64,000 nt of DNA, from positions 9,631,756-9,695,755 of the forward strand of contig CM036247.1 in NCBI GenBank assembly GCA_020698575.1. The letters are read 5' to 3'. Below are positions 23,621 through 35,003 of this stretch, in pieces. Source of the DNA: Bostrychus sinensis (Eukaryota; Chordata; Actinopteri; Gobiiformes; Eleotridae). The translations under genes and the position numbers were made by a program. A model generated the notes under the pieces. It did not search any database. It was not told where the DNA came from and worked only from the letters and a program-made list of their open reading frames with translations. Position 1 is the stretch's first letter, and each line of letters starts with the position of its first letter.

Positions 23621-24199
23621 GCCAAGTCTTTTTTTTTTTTTTTTGTAAGGTAGTAGTGTTATAAGTTCAAGACCCACTATGTTTGTCTAATCAAATTAAA
23701 CACCTCCACTATAATCCACCTTAACTATAAAATCTCTCTAAATCTTCACCCATGTTAGAAGCTCCATACATTTACCTTAAGTATGCACAAACCCTTGATA
23801 AAGACCTCGTCCTAACACTCACACACAGCTCTCTCTGCCTTTGAAGAAACTCAAACAAAGGCAGCGTTTGCGAGGAGGATGAGCTGTTTTTTCCAGTCCC
23901 TCCTTTAGGTGTATCATCTTGCTATCATCCTGAGCCCTGAATCGGGAGCCCGCGGCAAGACGATAGCCTTGTTTTGTCTCAGTGAAAAGTGTGTTCACGC
24001 CACGGGTAAGCCCTGGATGTGGCCAGCTTAACGCATCTGACAGCTCTGAATTAGCGGAGCACATAAGTAGAGTGCACGGCTGATTGGACTTTTATGGCCT
24101 TTGTGGTTCTTGTCATCTCTCAAGCTAATGCTAATCATACTCTCCCTGGAGCCTCTCTACATTAAAGCAGAGAGGCTTCTACTAAAGTCATTCAAAGTG

Positions 24200-25660
24200 C
24201 ACAGTAGTAGTGATAGTTGTTGCAGTGGCAGCAGTACGAGTAGTAGTTGTAGAATTTTTGTAGTAGTTTTAGTGGTGGTTGTAGTAGGTAATGGTTGTAG
24301 TAACAGTAAGTACATGTTCTAAACTTTACAGTCCTGTTTTTTTGGTTGGTAATAGTAGCACTAATACAGTAGTAAAAGTAGCAGTAGTAGCAGTAATAGT
24401 AGTAGCATTAGTAGTGGTTGTAGGTAGTAGTTGTAGCTGTAGAGGTAGTGACAGTAAGTATTTTCTACTTGCGTAAACTTTACACACAACACTTTTTTTA
24501 ACCTTTTCTTAAGTAAAAAAAAAGTTGAGTATTTTTCCTTCCACTTTTGCAATAGTATTTTGAAGTAACAGTATTTTTACTAATAGAAAACATACTTTTC
24601 CTTTTCCTTTAGTAATTTTCTGAGGTATAAAACCTTGATGTCACAGTAGTATATTAGTAATAGTAGCAGTGATAGTAGTAGAAATAGTTGTAGTAGTAAT
24701 AGCAGTAGTAGCAGTAGTATTAATAGGGGTAGTACCAGTAAGGACTTTACCCAATACTTTTTAACTAATGTAACAATTTTGTTGAGTACTTTTAGTTCTA
24801 CTTGAGTAACGGCATTTTGAAGTAACAGTACTTCTACTTAAGTACAGATTTGAAGTCCTTAGTGGGTAAAAATAGTGATCATAATAATGGTAGTAGTTAT
24901 AGTAGTAATTGTTCCAATAGTAGTAGTAGCAGTAGTAGCAATATTAAGAGTAGTAACAATTTCATTGAGTATTTTTACTTCTACTTGATTTCTTAGTGGG
25001 TAGAAATAGTGGTCGTAATAATAGTAGTAGCAGTAGTAGTCATAGTAGTAACAATTTTGTCATTTTACTTCCACTTTAGTAATAATATTTTGAAGTAACA
25101 GTACTTTTAATCATGGGCGTATAAAAGCCTAGTGGCAAAGTATTTTGGTAGTAAAAGTAATATTATTAGTAGTAGCAGTAATATTAGTAGTCATAGTTGT
25201 AATAGTTGTAGCAGTAGTAGCAGTAGAAGGCAGTAGTGTGGGTAGTAATAGTAGGTAGTTGTGGTAGTAGTAGTAATATTAGTAGTAGTAGTAGATAGCA
25301 GTAGGTAGTGGTAGTGTTTTAGCTGTAGTAATTGTAGGATTAGAACCAGTAAGTACTTTAAAATAATTTGTACTCATTGTTACCTCAAGTAACAATTTTG
25401 TTGACTACTTTTACTTTATAACATTTTGAAGTAACAGTATTTCTGTGCAGATTTTGAGTACTTCTTTAAAATATTATTCAAAATCTCTAAATAAATAGAA
25501 GTGGCAAAGTAAATGGGTGAAATAGTGATCTCAATAATAGTAGTGTTGTAATGTTGTAATAGTTGTAGGAGTAGTTGCAATATTAGTAGTAACAGTTACG
25601 TAGGGTATTTTTACTTGTACTTGAGTAATAATATTTTAAAGTAACAGTACTTCTTCCACC
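24200..25660. repeat. Cluster of AGT-bearing short transposon copies
   Basis: At least four blocks of imperfect AGT repeats (24200-24460, 24650-24740, 24870-24960, 25140-25320), separated by ttgaagtaacagtacttcta, cttaagtacagattt and acttttacttgagtaa segments. These segments are terminal and subterminal sequence of one MITE family. The final right edge is aagtaacagtacttcttcca then cctttgca at 25639-25666. Confidence 0.75.
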
Positions 25661-25679
25661 TTTGCACCACTGTTATTGC

Positions 25680-26250
25680 CTTTCTCCTGCATTTTCTTAT
25701 GACAGCTCCAAGATAAGCTGAATCCTAAATGATCCCTGTGGGGTAATGGGGTGACTGCTGCAGTAAAGAATAAATCAGAGCAGGAGGGAAAACAACGCAG
25801 GTCGGCCATGTTTGTTTACGTGTGCGGACATAAGTCATCGAATATGAGCAGCAACGGGACCCAGGATGAGAATAGAGATTAAAGGGCCTGTCCTTCAAGT
25901 AAAAATCAATATGGGGTAATTGCATCCTCGACGGGGCTTTTCCTGTCATGGCGGGGCGTTTCCATCCACGAGAACAGAGGAGCCACCAGATGTTACGGGG
26001 AAAGCTCCTGCTGCGATCAAACTGCGAGCCAAGTTAGCATTTCAGTAACATGAAATATGCATCGACCAGTGTTAGAGCCAATATTTTGAATATTCCTGCG
26101 GTATGATTTTTGAATATTTCATGATACGAGCCGTGTTCACATCAGGGACTAATCAAAATGTGAATATAACAATGCATTGAGCTCACCAGGGTGGCACCAT
26201 GTGATCATTAATCATTTTATTACGTAGTGCCATTGAGCCTAATGGAGCTT
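25680..26250. promoter_or_regulatory. Repeat-poor block; candidate conserved non-coding element
   Basis: High-complexity sequence directly after the repeat cluster, with no repeat and no credible frame. Contains ATGCAAAT-related ATATGCAT and several TAAT/ATTA cores (for example gatcattaatcattttatta). Resembles vertebrate enhancers in texture only. Confidence 0.25.
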
Positions 26251-26930
26251 AAATTACCTGAATTACCCCTATACTGCAGCTGTGCTATTTAAGTCTACCA
26301 TTAACACATTTACATTTACTGCTTATTTTAAACATTTTTATATTTAGATTTATTACTTACATCTTCATTTATTCATCTTCTTCTGCTTATTTCCATTACT
26401 TGAGGTACAGCTCACCTCACTAGTTCTCTGTGGGATAATCAGTGCAGTATTTAACACAGTTCTTTGTTAGTTTGCAGTTATTATGACCTTTGTGCATTAG
26501 AATTTGCTGTGGGTTTTTACAGATTAAAATTTAGCATTTTGGGAAACAACTGGCTCTTTGGATCTGGAAAGTTGCAGACCCCCGCACTACTTTAATGTCT
26601 GTCAGATTGCATTAGAAACTACAATTTAATCTTCATAATGAGTCATAGTTTGTACATTTACATGCAAGTCCAACTTTCTTAGACTTAGCTCACAACTCCA
26701 TTAAACCCTCTAACTGGACTGCTCTGAGTTTAGAGGCACATGGGGAACAAAGACTTAATCTAAAAGTGTGTGTGATTTTTTTCCCCTTTACTGTCTTTAG
26801 TGCGGAGTTCAAAACAACAAACAGGGTTAAGTCACTGTGACCTAATATGTGTGTATCTAACTTTCCTCAGGGCTCCTAGTCTTTACCTCACCAAAGCCGT
26901 GTACAGGTATTTGCTGCTAGTAGGGATGTA

Positions 26931-27730
26931 ACGATACATTTTTTTGCAATGATACAATACATGTCATGTAGAATTGTTTTGATCACATTCAAAATTGATG
27001 TTGGCTAATTTAGAATGATACGTTTTGATACGATTCATCACTTTCATATCAGTAATCAATATAACAACTTTTTGCCAAAAATCATAAACGTATACTCTCA
27101 AATCTATAGTTTCACGGCCGGGGTTGATTATGTCCAGTTGACAGAGAACGAAGAAAAGTTAAATGCGTTAAATATAATTAATTAAAAACACAAAAATGAC
27201 CTCCTAAAAGATGTATCTGTTTTTTTTTACCATGCACATATAGATCTTTCTGATATTAAAGATGTTTTTTCTGTATATTGATAGATATATACCACCTACA
27301 AAGTAGGAGTGTAACGATATGTTTTTGTAAAAATACGATACATATCACTTAGAATTGTTTTGATACAATTCAAGAAGGATTTTGGCTAATTTAGAACAAT
27401 ATGATTCAATATGATTCATCACTTTCAAATTGATATAATCAACACTGCAACTTTTTGTCAAAAAATATAAAAGTTTACTCTAAATCTAGCATCATGGCCG
27501 GACAGAAAGCAAAGTACAGTTGCATATACCATTTTATTTCTTTAGAAACACAAAAATGACATTTAAGAAGATGTATCTGGTTTTATTTTAACTTGCAGAT
27601 TTCAATATTTCCGATATTATCAGTAAATTTTCCATGTATATCGATATACACAACCTAGAAAATGATACGATTCGATACAAGGTAATGTGTATCGACATTG
27701 GTGTATCGTAGAAATAAAAAAATACCTCCG
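26931..27730. mobile_element. Two adjacent hAT-like MITE copies (TAGGGATGTAACGATAC family)
   Basis: Copy one starts TAGGGATGTAACGATACA at 26931. A second diverged copy starts TAGGAGTGTAACGATATG at 27304, with shared internals (gtagaattgttttgatcaca versus cttagaattgttttgataca, then ttggctaatttagaa). The outer right end reads cattggtgtatcgtag and lacks the final TTACATCCCTA, so the pair is truncated there. Confidence 0.7.
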
Positions 27731-27769
27731 ATTCGTAACTGTAGCGCCAGCCCAACTAAACACGTGCAA

Positions 27770-28160
27770 TATTCAGCTTTTTTACTCAATGAGAAAATTG
27801 AATTACCCTCCAGACAGTTTTAAAAATATTCTATAGTTGCTCTCTTTTCAGCTGCTCGTTTTCTTTCAGGGATTGTCGGAGCGAATTATTCAGTTTGCAT
27901 GGATAAACTATCATAACCACATGCCCCTTCCCTTTAATCTGAGCTTGGGAGCGGCACAATTTGTGCATTAACTACTTCACTAATGGACTGAGGCTTACAG
28001 GGTTGTAATTGTATATAATAGGCACGCTGCACACTAAATATAATATGATTTTCTATGGTATTCCGTTGTCTTGATTATTTTCTATGCCATTTTGTGTCAT
28101 CTATTGCTTCTCTTCATGCAATATTTTTCCATATAGCATAATAAACTGCATGTATTTATT
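27770..28160. promoter_or_regulatory. Repeat-poor block; candidate conserved non-coding element
   Basis: AT-rich but high-complexity, without repeats. Contains TTTGCATGGATAA, AATTATTCA and several TTAAT/ATTA cores. No coding potential. Confidence 0.25.
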
Positions 28161-28551
28161 GCCTGACATAAAATAATTCCCACACTTTTGCCTGTAAATA
28201 CATGTTTGTTGCTCTCTCATGCATGGCATCATTAACCGTGAGCAGGTTGGAGTGATATAGGTTAGTGGAGCCATATGGTGTTTTCAGCGGAGTCAATGCA
28301 AGTCAAGGTCTGCGCTATAATTAAACAAGCGACGCCATTTATCAAACCAGGCATGGCTAATGTTCACGTAGTGCTGCTTTGGCATAAGTTACTACCTGGA
28401 GAAGTGTCTGGGTTTATGGCAGACGTTACTTTTAGTGCTTGTTCCTGTACACAGCTGTATTTCCAATTCCTTTTGAGTTGTTTGTTTTGGGTCTCAGGGT
28501 CATCGTGACACCAAACATCACAGCAGTCGTGTTGACCTGTTTCCCTCTGCA

Positions 28552-29315
28552 GTGGTTCTCAAACTGCGGCACGGGCACAACTGGTGGTACGCAGGCTTCT
28601 TCTTGTGGTGCTCAGGAGTCTTTTTTTAAGTCTTTGTTTTGTTCTGGTTAGATCTGGTTTAGTGTAGCACTGGTTTAGTCTTGGTTTGATATAGGTTTAT
28701 CCCTGGTTTAGTCCTGGTTTAAGCTTGGTTTTGTTCTGGTTTAGATTTGGTTTTGGTATTGTTTAAGGCCTTGTTTAGTCATGGTTTAATCCTGGTTCAT
28801 TCTGGATTAAGATCTGGTTCACACCTGGTTTCATTTTGGATAAGGCGGGGTTTAGACCATATTTAGTTCTTCATTAGATCTAGTTTAGACCTGGTTTTGT
28901 CCTGGTTAAGTCCTGATTTAGCCTTGGCTTAGTCTGGCTTAGACCTGGTTAAGACTCAGTTCAGTCTTAGTTAAGACCAGGTTTAGTCTTGGATTAGTTC
29001 TAGTTCAGACCCAGTTTAGTCCTGGTTAAGTCCTGGTCAAGTCCCAATTTAGCCTTGGCCTAGACCTGGTTTAGTCCTGGCTTAGACCTGTTTTATTCTT
29101 GGTTAAGGCTTGACTTAAACCTGGGTAGACTTATGCCTTGATTTAGTCCTGTTTTAGCTCTGGTTTTAACCTGGATTTGTCCTGGTTTAGACATGATTTA
29201 GTTCGAATTTAGTCCTGGCTTCGTCCTTGTTATTGGTTTAGACCTGGTTTAGTCCTGGTTTAGTTCCTGTTATTGGTTTAGACCTGGTTTAGACCAAGTT
29301 CAGTCCCTGTTTTGT
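28552..29315 (+). repeat. Second TTTAGTCCTGG minisatellite inside the same transposon family
   Basis: Starts AGTGGTTCTCAAACTGCGGC then tggtggtacgcaggcttctt, the same head as at 22210, then about 650 bp of degenerate ggtttagtcctggtttagac units without the 94-bp higher order seen in the first array. A pair of near-identical ttattggtttagacctggtt units occurs near 29230 and 29270. Confidence 0.85.
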
Positions 29316-29319
29316 GGCT

Positions 29320-30320
29320 TCTCCCGGTCTGAAACCCATGTCTCTCTAAAAGTACTACTGCTATAGTCAACATGATTAGTATAGGATTGTCTGCTAATGA
29401 TGCATCTCTTCATCTTGCATGCACCCAAAAATCAATTCCTATTAACGTTCACAAAATGATTTATTAATGGCTGGAATAAGCTGCGTGCAAACTTGCCTTC
29501 TTGTCACGCGGCTATAGCTGTTGTTTGGAAATGAATTGCGACAACAGGCCGATCGTATTGCTTATATACCATGCCCAACACAAAAGCTGTTAATGACGGG
29601 GGACACACAATATATGAGCCTATACAAAAAGTCATCAGTCACTGTCAAAACTTCATCTTCAGAAATAAGAGGCATAAACACCTCTGCCAGTCTGACGGAC
29701 AGAGGATGATCTTTTAACGCTCTCCTAAAGGGATAGTTTTGCACTTTCTCGGAAACCTTAGAGCGCTCTGTCCATCAGCGCCATTAGAGGAGATTGTTTA
29801 CAGCGGCGAGTGACTGTCATGTGCTGTCCACAGGTGGAAGAAGCAAATGATCCCAACACACTTAAATCCATAGTTATGTAGAGGTGGAAAGAATTTTTTT
29901 TCTTTTCAGACTGCACCATCATTTCTTTAAAAAGACTCTGATTCAATTCAGAAAAGCTAATAATCTGAATTTTGTAAAGACTGCAGATTAATAAAAGTAG
30001 GATATGTCCAATCCAAATCTTAAGTTATTGGGTTACAAAGAGTCAGCTCTGGCAAATGTAACAGAATTTGCTGCTGTATCATATTGATTATTACTTCTCT
30101 TGTTTTGGTTTTTGGACTAGACAGTGTTCAAAATTAAGTTTCAGATATAAAATATATAATTAAAATGAATGATTCTTGAATCATTAAGGCTGTTTGCTTT
30201 TGGATTGAATGGTGAGATGCCTTAGGATTCTCACCACTAGTTATGTACATATATACAGTAAAAGAGTTAAATTGATTTTGCAAGTAAGGTTTAGAATTTG
30301 CAGCCTTATTGTACCGTAAT
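29320..30320. other. Intronic sequence, nothing recognised
   Basis: Frames at 29521-29946 on both strands are short and without motif. A repeat-poor patch at 29390-29760 may be unique sequence. Confidence 0.4.
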
Positions 30321-30329
30321 ATATATCGA

Positions 30330-30480
30330 CCAAAGCTGAAACTTTGTAGGGGGTGCAGAGTGGACTCCGCATCTCCTCCCTACTCTGGCTTCCTCCCTCC
30401 GTCCAAAGACATACAGGTGAAGTGATTTCAGATGTCCATTGTAAATGAATGTGAGTGTGAATAGTTGCCTCTGTTGAAGT
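30330..30480. repeat. Widespread teleost repeat (ggcttcctccctccgtccaaagacat family)
   Basis: ctggcttcctccctccgtcc aaagacatacagg then attgtaaatgaatgtgagtg tgaatagttg is the common fish retroposon segment. The opposite strand of a related piece occurs at 48590-48680. Confidence 0.65.
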
Positions 30481-30489
30481 GTCTGTTTA

Positions 30490-31540
30490 AGAAGAGCATT
30501 TTTTGTCAGGAATATTCAATCAATATTCAATCAATATACGCCACTGCATGATGGGAGGCAGCTGATTTGATGTGGGGACCCCTGCAAGGCCAAAAGAAAA
30601 GCATATCTGTCAAATGTGTTTTTTCTTTCAACCTTTTGGCTCTATCATATCCAAACAAAGAATGTTTTGCCTCGTGCCTTACGTTTTTTTTATATCTAAA
30701 AATGCAGTTTCAGGTTTTACATTGCATGTTGTCTTCTACCATATCAATCTTTAATAAATCTAAATTTAAATCTAAGTTTGAACTACCTATAATTAAGCAA
30801 TACTGTCTGTGTTTCTACCCAGTGAAGGAAGCCACATACTGTACATGTATTTGGGGTTTTGTGGCCATGCATTTCCTTCTTACATAGTCACTTGAACATT
30901 TCTATATAGTATGTTATAAGGCTGCAAGAACATCTTTAAACCGAGGCTTGTGATTTGTCTGTTAAACCGAGGCAATCTTTAATGGCAACTCTTAAAAAGA
31001 AAGTGTTCATGTTGTCTGAAACAGAATATGAGCCAAACCATTGTCATTGGTGAATTTTTAAAGCGTGGTTAGTCAATACGACCATCAGGCCAGAGGTCGG
31101 AAAGACTGTCTCTTTATGCTCCTCAGTGTTTAGCAGTAGATTGTCTGGTGTCAGTCAGACTCTTATTGGTGGTGGTTTGATAAAATCTATTGAAGACAGT
31201 TTTGTTCTGTCATGTCCCATTGCTGCCTCCAGACTTTGCGAACCATAAAACTTGTTGAACATTTCCTTCCAGACAAAGTCATGAAGTATTGATGTCTGGT
31301 ACTGTGATAGCAGCAGCATAAATGGCAGCGCTTGAATGCATCGCTCCCTATCTCAACTGCTGTCATTTTGAAGATAATATATACATAGCTAAGAGCTCAG
31401 AGTACCATATCTTTCCAATCTCCTTAGCACAAAAGACGATGTTTAAAGACCACATTACACTTTTTTGTAATTACTTGAAAGATATTTTGTCTTTTTTTAA
31501 TTAGACTTAATGGGTTTCAGCTAAGTATTATTGATGCATT
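30490..31540. other. Intronic sequence, nothing recognised
   Basis: Frames at 30567-30887 overlap in two phases with no motif. Short direct repeat caatattcaat at 30508-30535. Confidence 0.4.
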
Positions 31541-31542
31541 TG

Positions 31543-31640
31543 TAGGGCTGCAACCATTAATCAAAATAATCAATTATATTTTACTATTAAAATAAAATCA
31601 TATTATAAATAATCACTATCTGGAGTATACCTATATCAAC
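31543..31640. mobile_element. Truncated hAT-type MITE end
   Basis: TAGGGCTGCAACCATTAATC then aaaataatcaattat matches the left end of the elements at 7192 and 44358, but no right end follows. Confidence 0.55.
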
Positions 31641-31773
31641 ATAAGTATTAAACGTTAATAAAGAAAATGGTATATCCTAACATCTGCTCAAATGTGCCGT
31701 GTTTTCCACCCAATTCACAGTACTGTTCAAATTTAGTAGAATTAATCACAAAGTTTTGCACTATAAAATGTTT

Positions 31774-32290
31774 TTAAAGGGGCTATATTCTGCAAAATCT
31801 ACTATGTTTAGCTTTCTACCATGTTATAATGTTGTTCCCTCACCAAAAGCATACCTCGAGTTGTTTTTTGTTTCATTTACACCTGTTTAAGTTTTCCTGT
31901 ATTCTCTGGCGCTTAGTTTCTGAGGCCTCAGAACGCTCGGTTTCATATAACTCTGCCTCCCACCAACCTCCGCCCACTCCAGGAAGCACTGACCAATCAA
32001 CAAGCCCTCTACAGCCAGTCTGCTCTCATTCATTTATCCAAAAAATAGTACAGCTCTGTTTCTGCTGATTCCTCACAGACATTTTTCATTTTAGTAAAAT
32101 GGCATCAGACAAAACGATTATGAAAGTGAAGTTATTTTTCCCCTGATTATTTTCAATCAGCAAACATAATCTGCTTGTCTCTTCACCTTTCTTTAAGCAG
32201 TTGGAAATGCTTTTCTTCAGTCAAATAATGTGTTTAAAAGTAGTTTTAAAACGTGTTGCTGTTCTAGAGGTGACCAAGATTGACCCCCGT
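31774..32290. mobile_element. TTAA-bounded short transposon (family T), truncated at right
   Basis: Starts TTAAAGGGGCTATATTCTGC and contains ccatgttataatgttgttcc, ctcaccaaaagcatacctcg and aggaagcactgaccaatcaa, all found in reverse complement at 35769-36308. It ends near ctgttctagaggtgaccaag without the terminal CCCTTTAA. Similar peptides from frames in both copies simply reflect the shared repeat. Confidence 0.7.
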
Positions 32291-32299
32291 ATTATCCCA

Positions 32300-32950
32300 C
32301 ATTACTTGACATTTAGGTGTTGTTTAAAGTCTGTTGTTTTTTTCTGTTAGCAAGAAAACTCAAAATGTTAGACCAAAATAAGATACTACTCTAAACAAGA
32401 AAATAAACCATGACTTATTAATTGTTATGACGCCTTGGTAGAGATGTTTTAGCTGTAGGTGACGGCAAGCATAGTTTTATATTCTATTAAATGAATCCAA
32501 ATTTTAATGCGAGCCCTGCACACAATCATTGTTCCTTGTATGTTTTCGATGTTAGCACAACAAAAAGGACTCACTGCGGTGTGTCTGAATGAAACCTGGC
32601 CCAGGCTAAAGAACCGGCCGGTGAGCTGCAAGACGACTCCTGCTCCTGTATTAGAGTAATTAGAAGTTCTTCCTGCAGGGGAGTCCGGGCCCTAAATATT
32701 TAATCTGGAGGCAGGAGTGGCAAAACATGTCATGCCGCCTGCGCCTTTTGTGTCCCGTACACAGTCGATGGCGGTGGAGCAGCTGGTAAGGCCGAGGGAT
32801 GGGAGTGTGAAGTGTTGCATGTGGGCATTGCGGTGTATTTTACCAAGTTTTTTCTGCAATCTGGAAGTGTGGGTGTAGTTTTGTAGTTTTTAAAATGGCT
32901 TCACGTCTTCACGGCTTCTCTCACGGTACTGTTTGGGACAAGTTAGCGTC
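32300..32950. other. Intronic sequence, partly repeat-poor
   Basis: 32450-32830 is of higher complexity and GC; no exon recognised. Confidence 0.4.
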
Positions 32951-32954
32951 AGTG

Positions 32955-33090
32955 GTGGAAGGTAACCAGTACTATTACTCTGGTCATTTATTACATTTTT
33001 AAGACATACTTTGACTTGAGAATTTCAGGTCAGAATCAGGTTGTAGTTGTAGTAGTAGTAGTAGTAGTAAGAGCAGGGGTAGTACGAGAA
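32955..33090. repeat. Short AGT-bearing MITE fragment
   Basis: agtggtggaaggtaaccagt actattactctgg then tttgacttgagaatt and a run of about 8 TAG units at 33046-33069. Confidence 0.55.
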
Positions 33091-33419
33091 TATTTAACAG
33101 TACTTTTGGAGTTCCCTAGAAGCCTCTAAACATTATTTTGTTCTGTGACACAGCTTACATTATTTTCAGTATTGGGACTAAAAGTATTAGCTGAAACATT
33201 GCCTTTTCATTTAAGTTTAATTTCATTTATTATTTTCTTGTCCTGTACATGTTTTGGGGGGTGGAGCTGCCAGTCTTAGCTGCTTTCAGTGTGAGACTGG
33301 GCACACCTTGGACAATTGCTATTTATTCCCAGGACACTGACAGACAATCATTTGCACTATTTTTGAATTAACTAAAGGCAATTTAGATTCAAGATTTTCT
33401 AGTTTTTCATTACCCCAGT

Positions 33420-33540
33420 GGAGGATCCAGGAGATGTTTTCTTGTAGAGTCTGTTTGGCTATTTGTTTGTCTATTTCTGTAAAGCCCTTTGAGGCAACTG
33501 CTGTTGTGATATTGGGCTATATAAATAAAATTTAATTAAA
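33420..33540 (+). repeat. LINE-like 3' tail
   Basis: ctgtaaagccctttgaggca actgctgttgtgatattggg ctatataaataaaatttaat is a standard teleost LINE 3' terminus with an AATTAA-type tail. Confidence 0.65.
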
Positions 33541-33734
33541 CTGGTTTAAACAGTACCTATACATGCATGTCTTCAGATAGCAGGAGTAATCTAGCTCTTT
33601 GCCATCGCAAATGTTCACATATGAGCATGTTTGCTTTTATTGATGAAATTGGACTTGCAATGTTTAGATTAGGGCTGCATGATGTTAGAAAATCAAACAA
33701 TTCAATAATGCATTGGTTTTGTTTAGTGGTTTTT

Positions 33735-33975
33735 GAGTCACCCAAAGTCGCTTCACAGTGTGGTGCATTAATCCTTCACTCCTCAGTCACACAGTGGCGG
33801 TGAGCTACTTCTGTAGCCACAGCTGCCCTGAGGCAGGTTGATGGAGACGTGGCTGCCATTCTGCGCCTAGGGCATCGCTGACCACCACCAATCGCACTAA
33901 TACATTCATACAACCAAGCTGGGTGAAGTGTCTTGCCCAAGGATACAAAGCCAGTATGCAATGCTGGTGACAATA
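33735..33975. repeat. Teleost interspersed repeat (tgtagccacagctgccct family)
   Basis: gtcacacagtggcggtgagc tacttctgtagccacagctg ccctgaggcagg, then gacgtggctgccatt and gggtgaagtgtcttgcccaa. A second copy lies at 37263-37470 and a partial at 35595-35760. Confidence 0.7.
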
Positions 33976-34429
33976 ATTTGGAATATACTTTTTTGACGTA
34001 GAAACCAATTATATTTAGGTTGAAATAAAAATAACTGTATTTTTTAATATTCAAAACTGGGTCAAAATCAAACTTAATGTAACTTCACCAAACAAAGACT
34101 AAACAAGGTTGATTCTTTCATTTAAACCAGGTCTAAGTGAAGGAATCAAGTCTGATTACAGCCCTTTTCCAACATTTTATTTGGTCTCAATGCAGTTTTA
34201 ATGAAGGCTCTGATAGGACAAGGATTCAGAATATAATTTGTTTTAGTTCGGATATTGTATTTGCTGATATTGTTATATATTTGCAGTACATTCTGCAGTT
34301 CTAATTTGAATATAAGACCTGTTTCCTTGTATCTTCTGCACTGGTCTTTATCTGGACTTGGCCTTGGTTCCTGCTATTAATTCATATGCCGTCTTGGGCC
34401 ACTCCAGTCTCGTTTAGCCGTCCTGAGTA

Positions 34430-34757
34430 CAGCAGTTGTAGATGGCTGGTGGAGATAAGGTGTTGTAAGGTAACAGCATCAGCAGCAGCACAGACGACGC
34501 AGAGTGGAGCTGTTTTGATCAGAGAGAAAAAAAAAAAAGAGAGATGAAGATAAAAAAGCTCTCATCTGCACAGAGAGGTACCGGGACAGCTCAACAGAGA
34601 GGAACAGACCCAGGCAGACAGATAAAAAACAGTCTGGATCAGGAAGACAGGGCTACGTATTCTGGCTCAACACTAGCAAATCACAGATGGCCTCCTTTTC
34701 TTTCTAATACTCACTTTCATCTTTCTCTTCTCCTTTGTTGCTTATTGTTTTTGACAG
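34430..34757 (+). other. Sequence immediately upstream of cdk14 exon A
   Basis: Purine-rich, with gcatcagcagcagcacagac and A12 at about 34527. A 96-codon + frame (34544-34834) crosses the acceptor in a different phase from the kinase frame, so it is not coding. The polypyrimidine tract and ttgacag acceptor end at 34757. Confidence 0.6.
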
Positions 34758-35003
34758 ATATGTGTCACAAAGATGTCCACACGCAGCTGCCAGGGATCGG
34801 ACTCGGTCATCAAGCCCCTGGACACCATCCCTGAGGACAAGAAGGTCCGAGTGCAGAGGACGCAGAGCGGCTTCGACCCCTTCGAGAAGCCCGCCAGCCA
34901 GGTCAAGAGGGTCCACTCTGAGAACAATGCCTGCATCAACGCCAAGAGCTCGTCCTCCGGCAAAGAGTCTCCCAAACTGCGCCGCCACTCCAGTCCCAGC
35001 TCT
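34758..35003 (+). CDS. cdk14: cdk14 exon A: N-terminal extension with internal Met
   Basis: Internal coding exon, 82 codons, phase 0 at both ends, acceptor ttgacag and donor gtaagtg. It begins with ICVTK followed by an ATG at 34773 (A at -3). ICVTK-MSTR is also present in human CDK14, so this exon is normally spliced to an upstream coding exon, and the ATG is a second, conserved potential start. The encoded stretch is basic and serine-rich, includes the PLDTIPEDKKVRVQRTQS and RVHSENNACIN segments, and ends RRHSSPSS. It lies before the kinase domain, in a region where other family members carry regulatory phosphorylation and 14-3-3 sites (family knowledge, not visible here). The exon is clearly more GC-rich than its flanks. 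The upstream coding exon was not found anywhere in 1-34757. Confidence 0.95.

Noticed and set aside
1..34757. Search for the exon encoding the long-isoform N-terminus (MCDLIE, MKKLRRTLSES and KKDDTTFDE segments)
   Set aside because: No match seen; it is probably upstream of the window or too diverged to recognise by eye.
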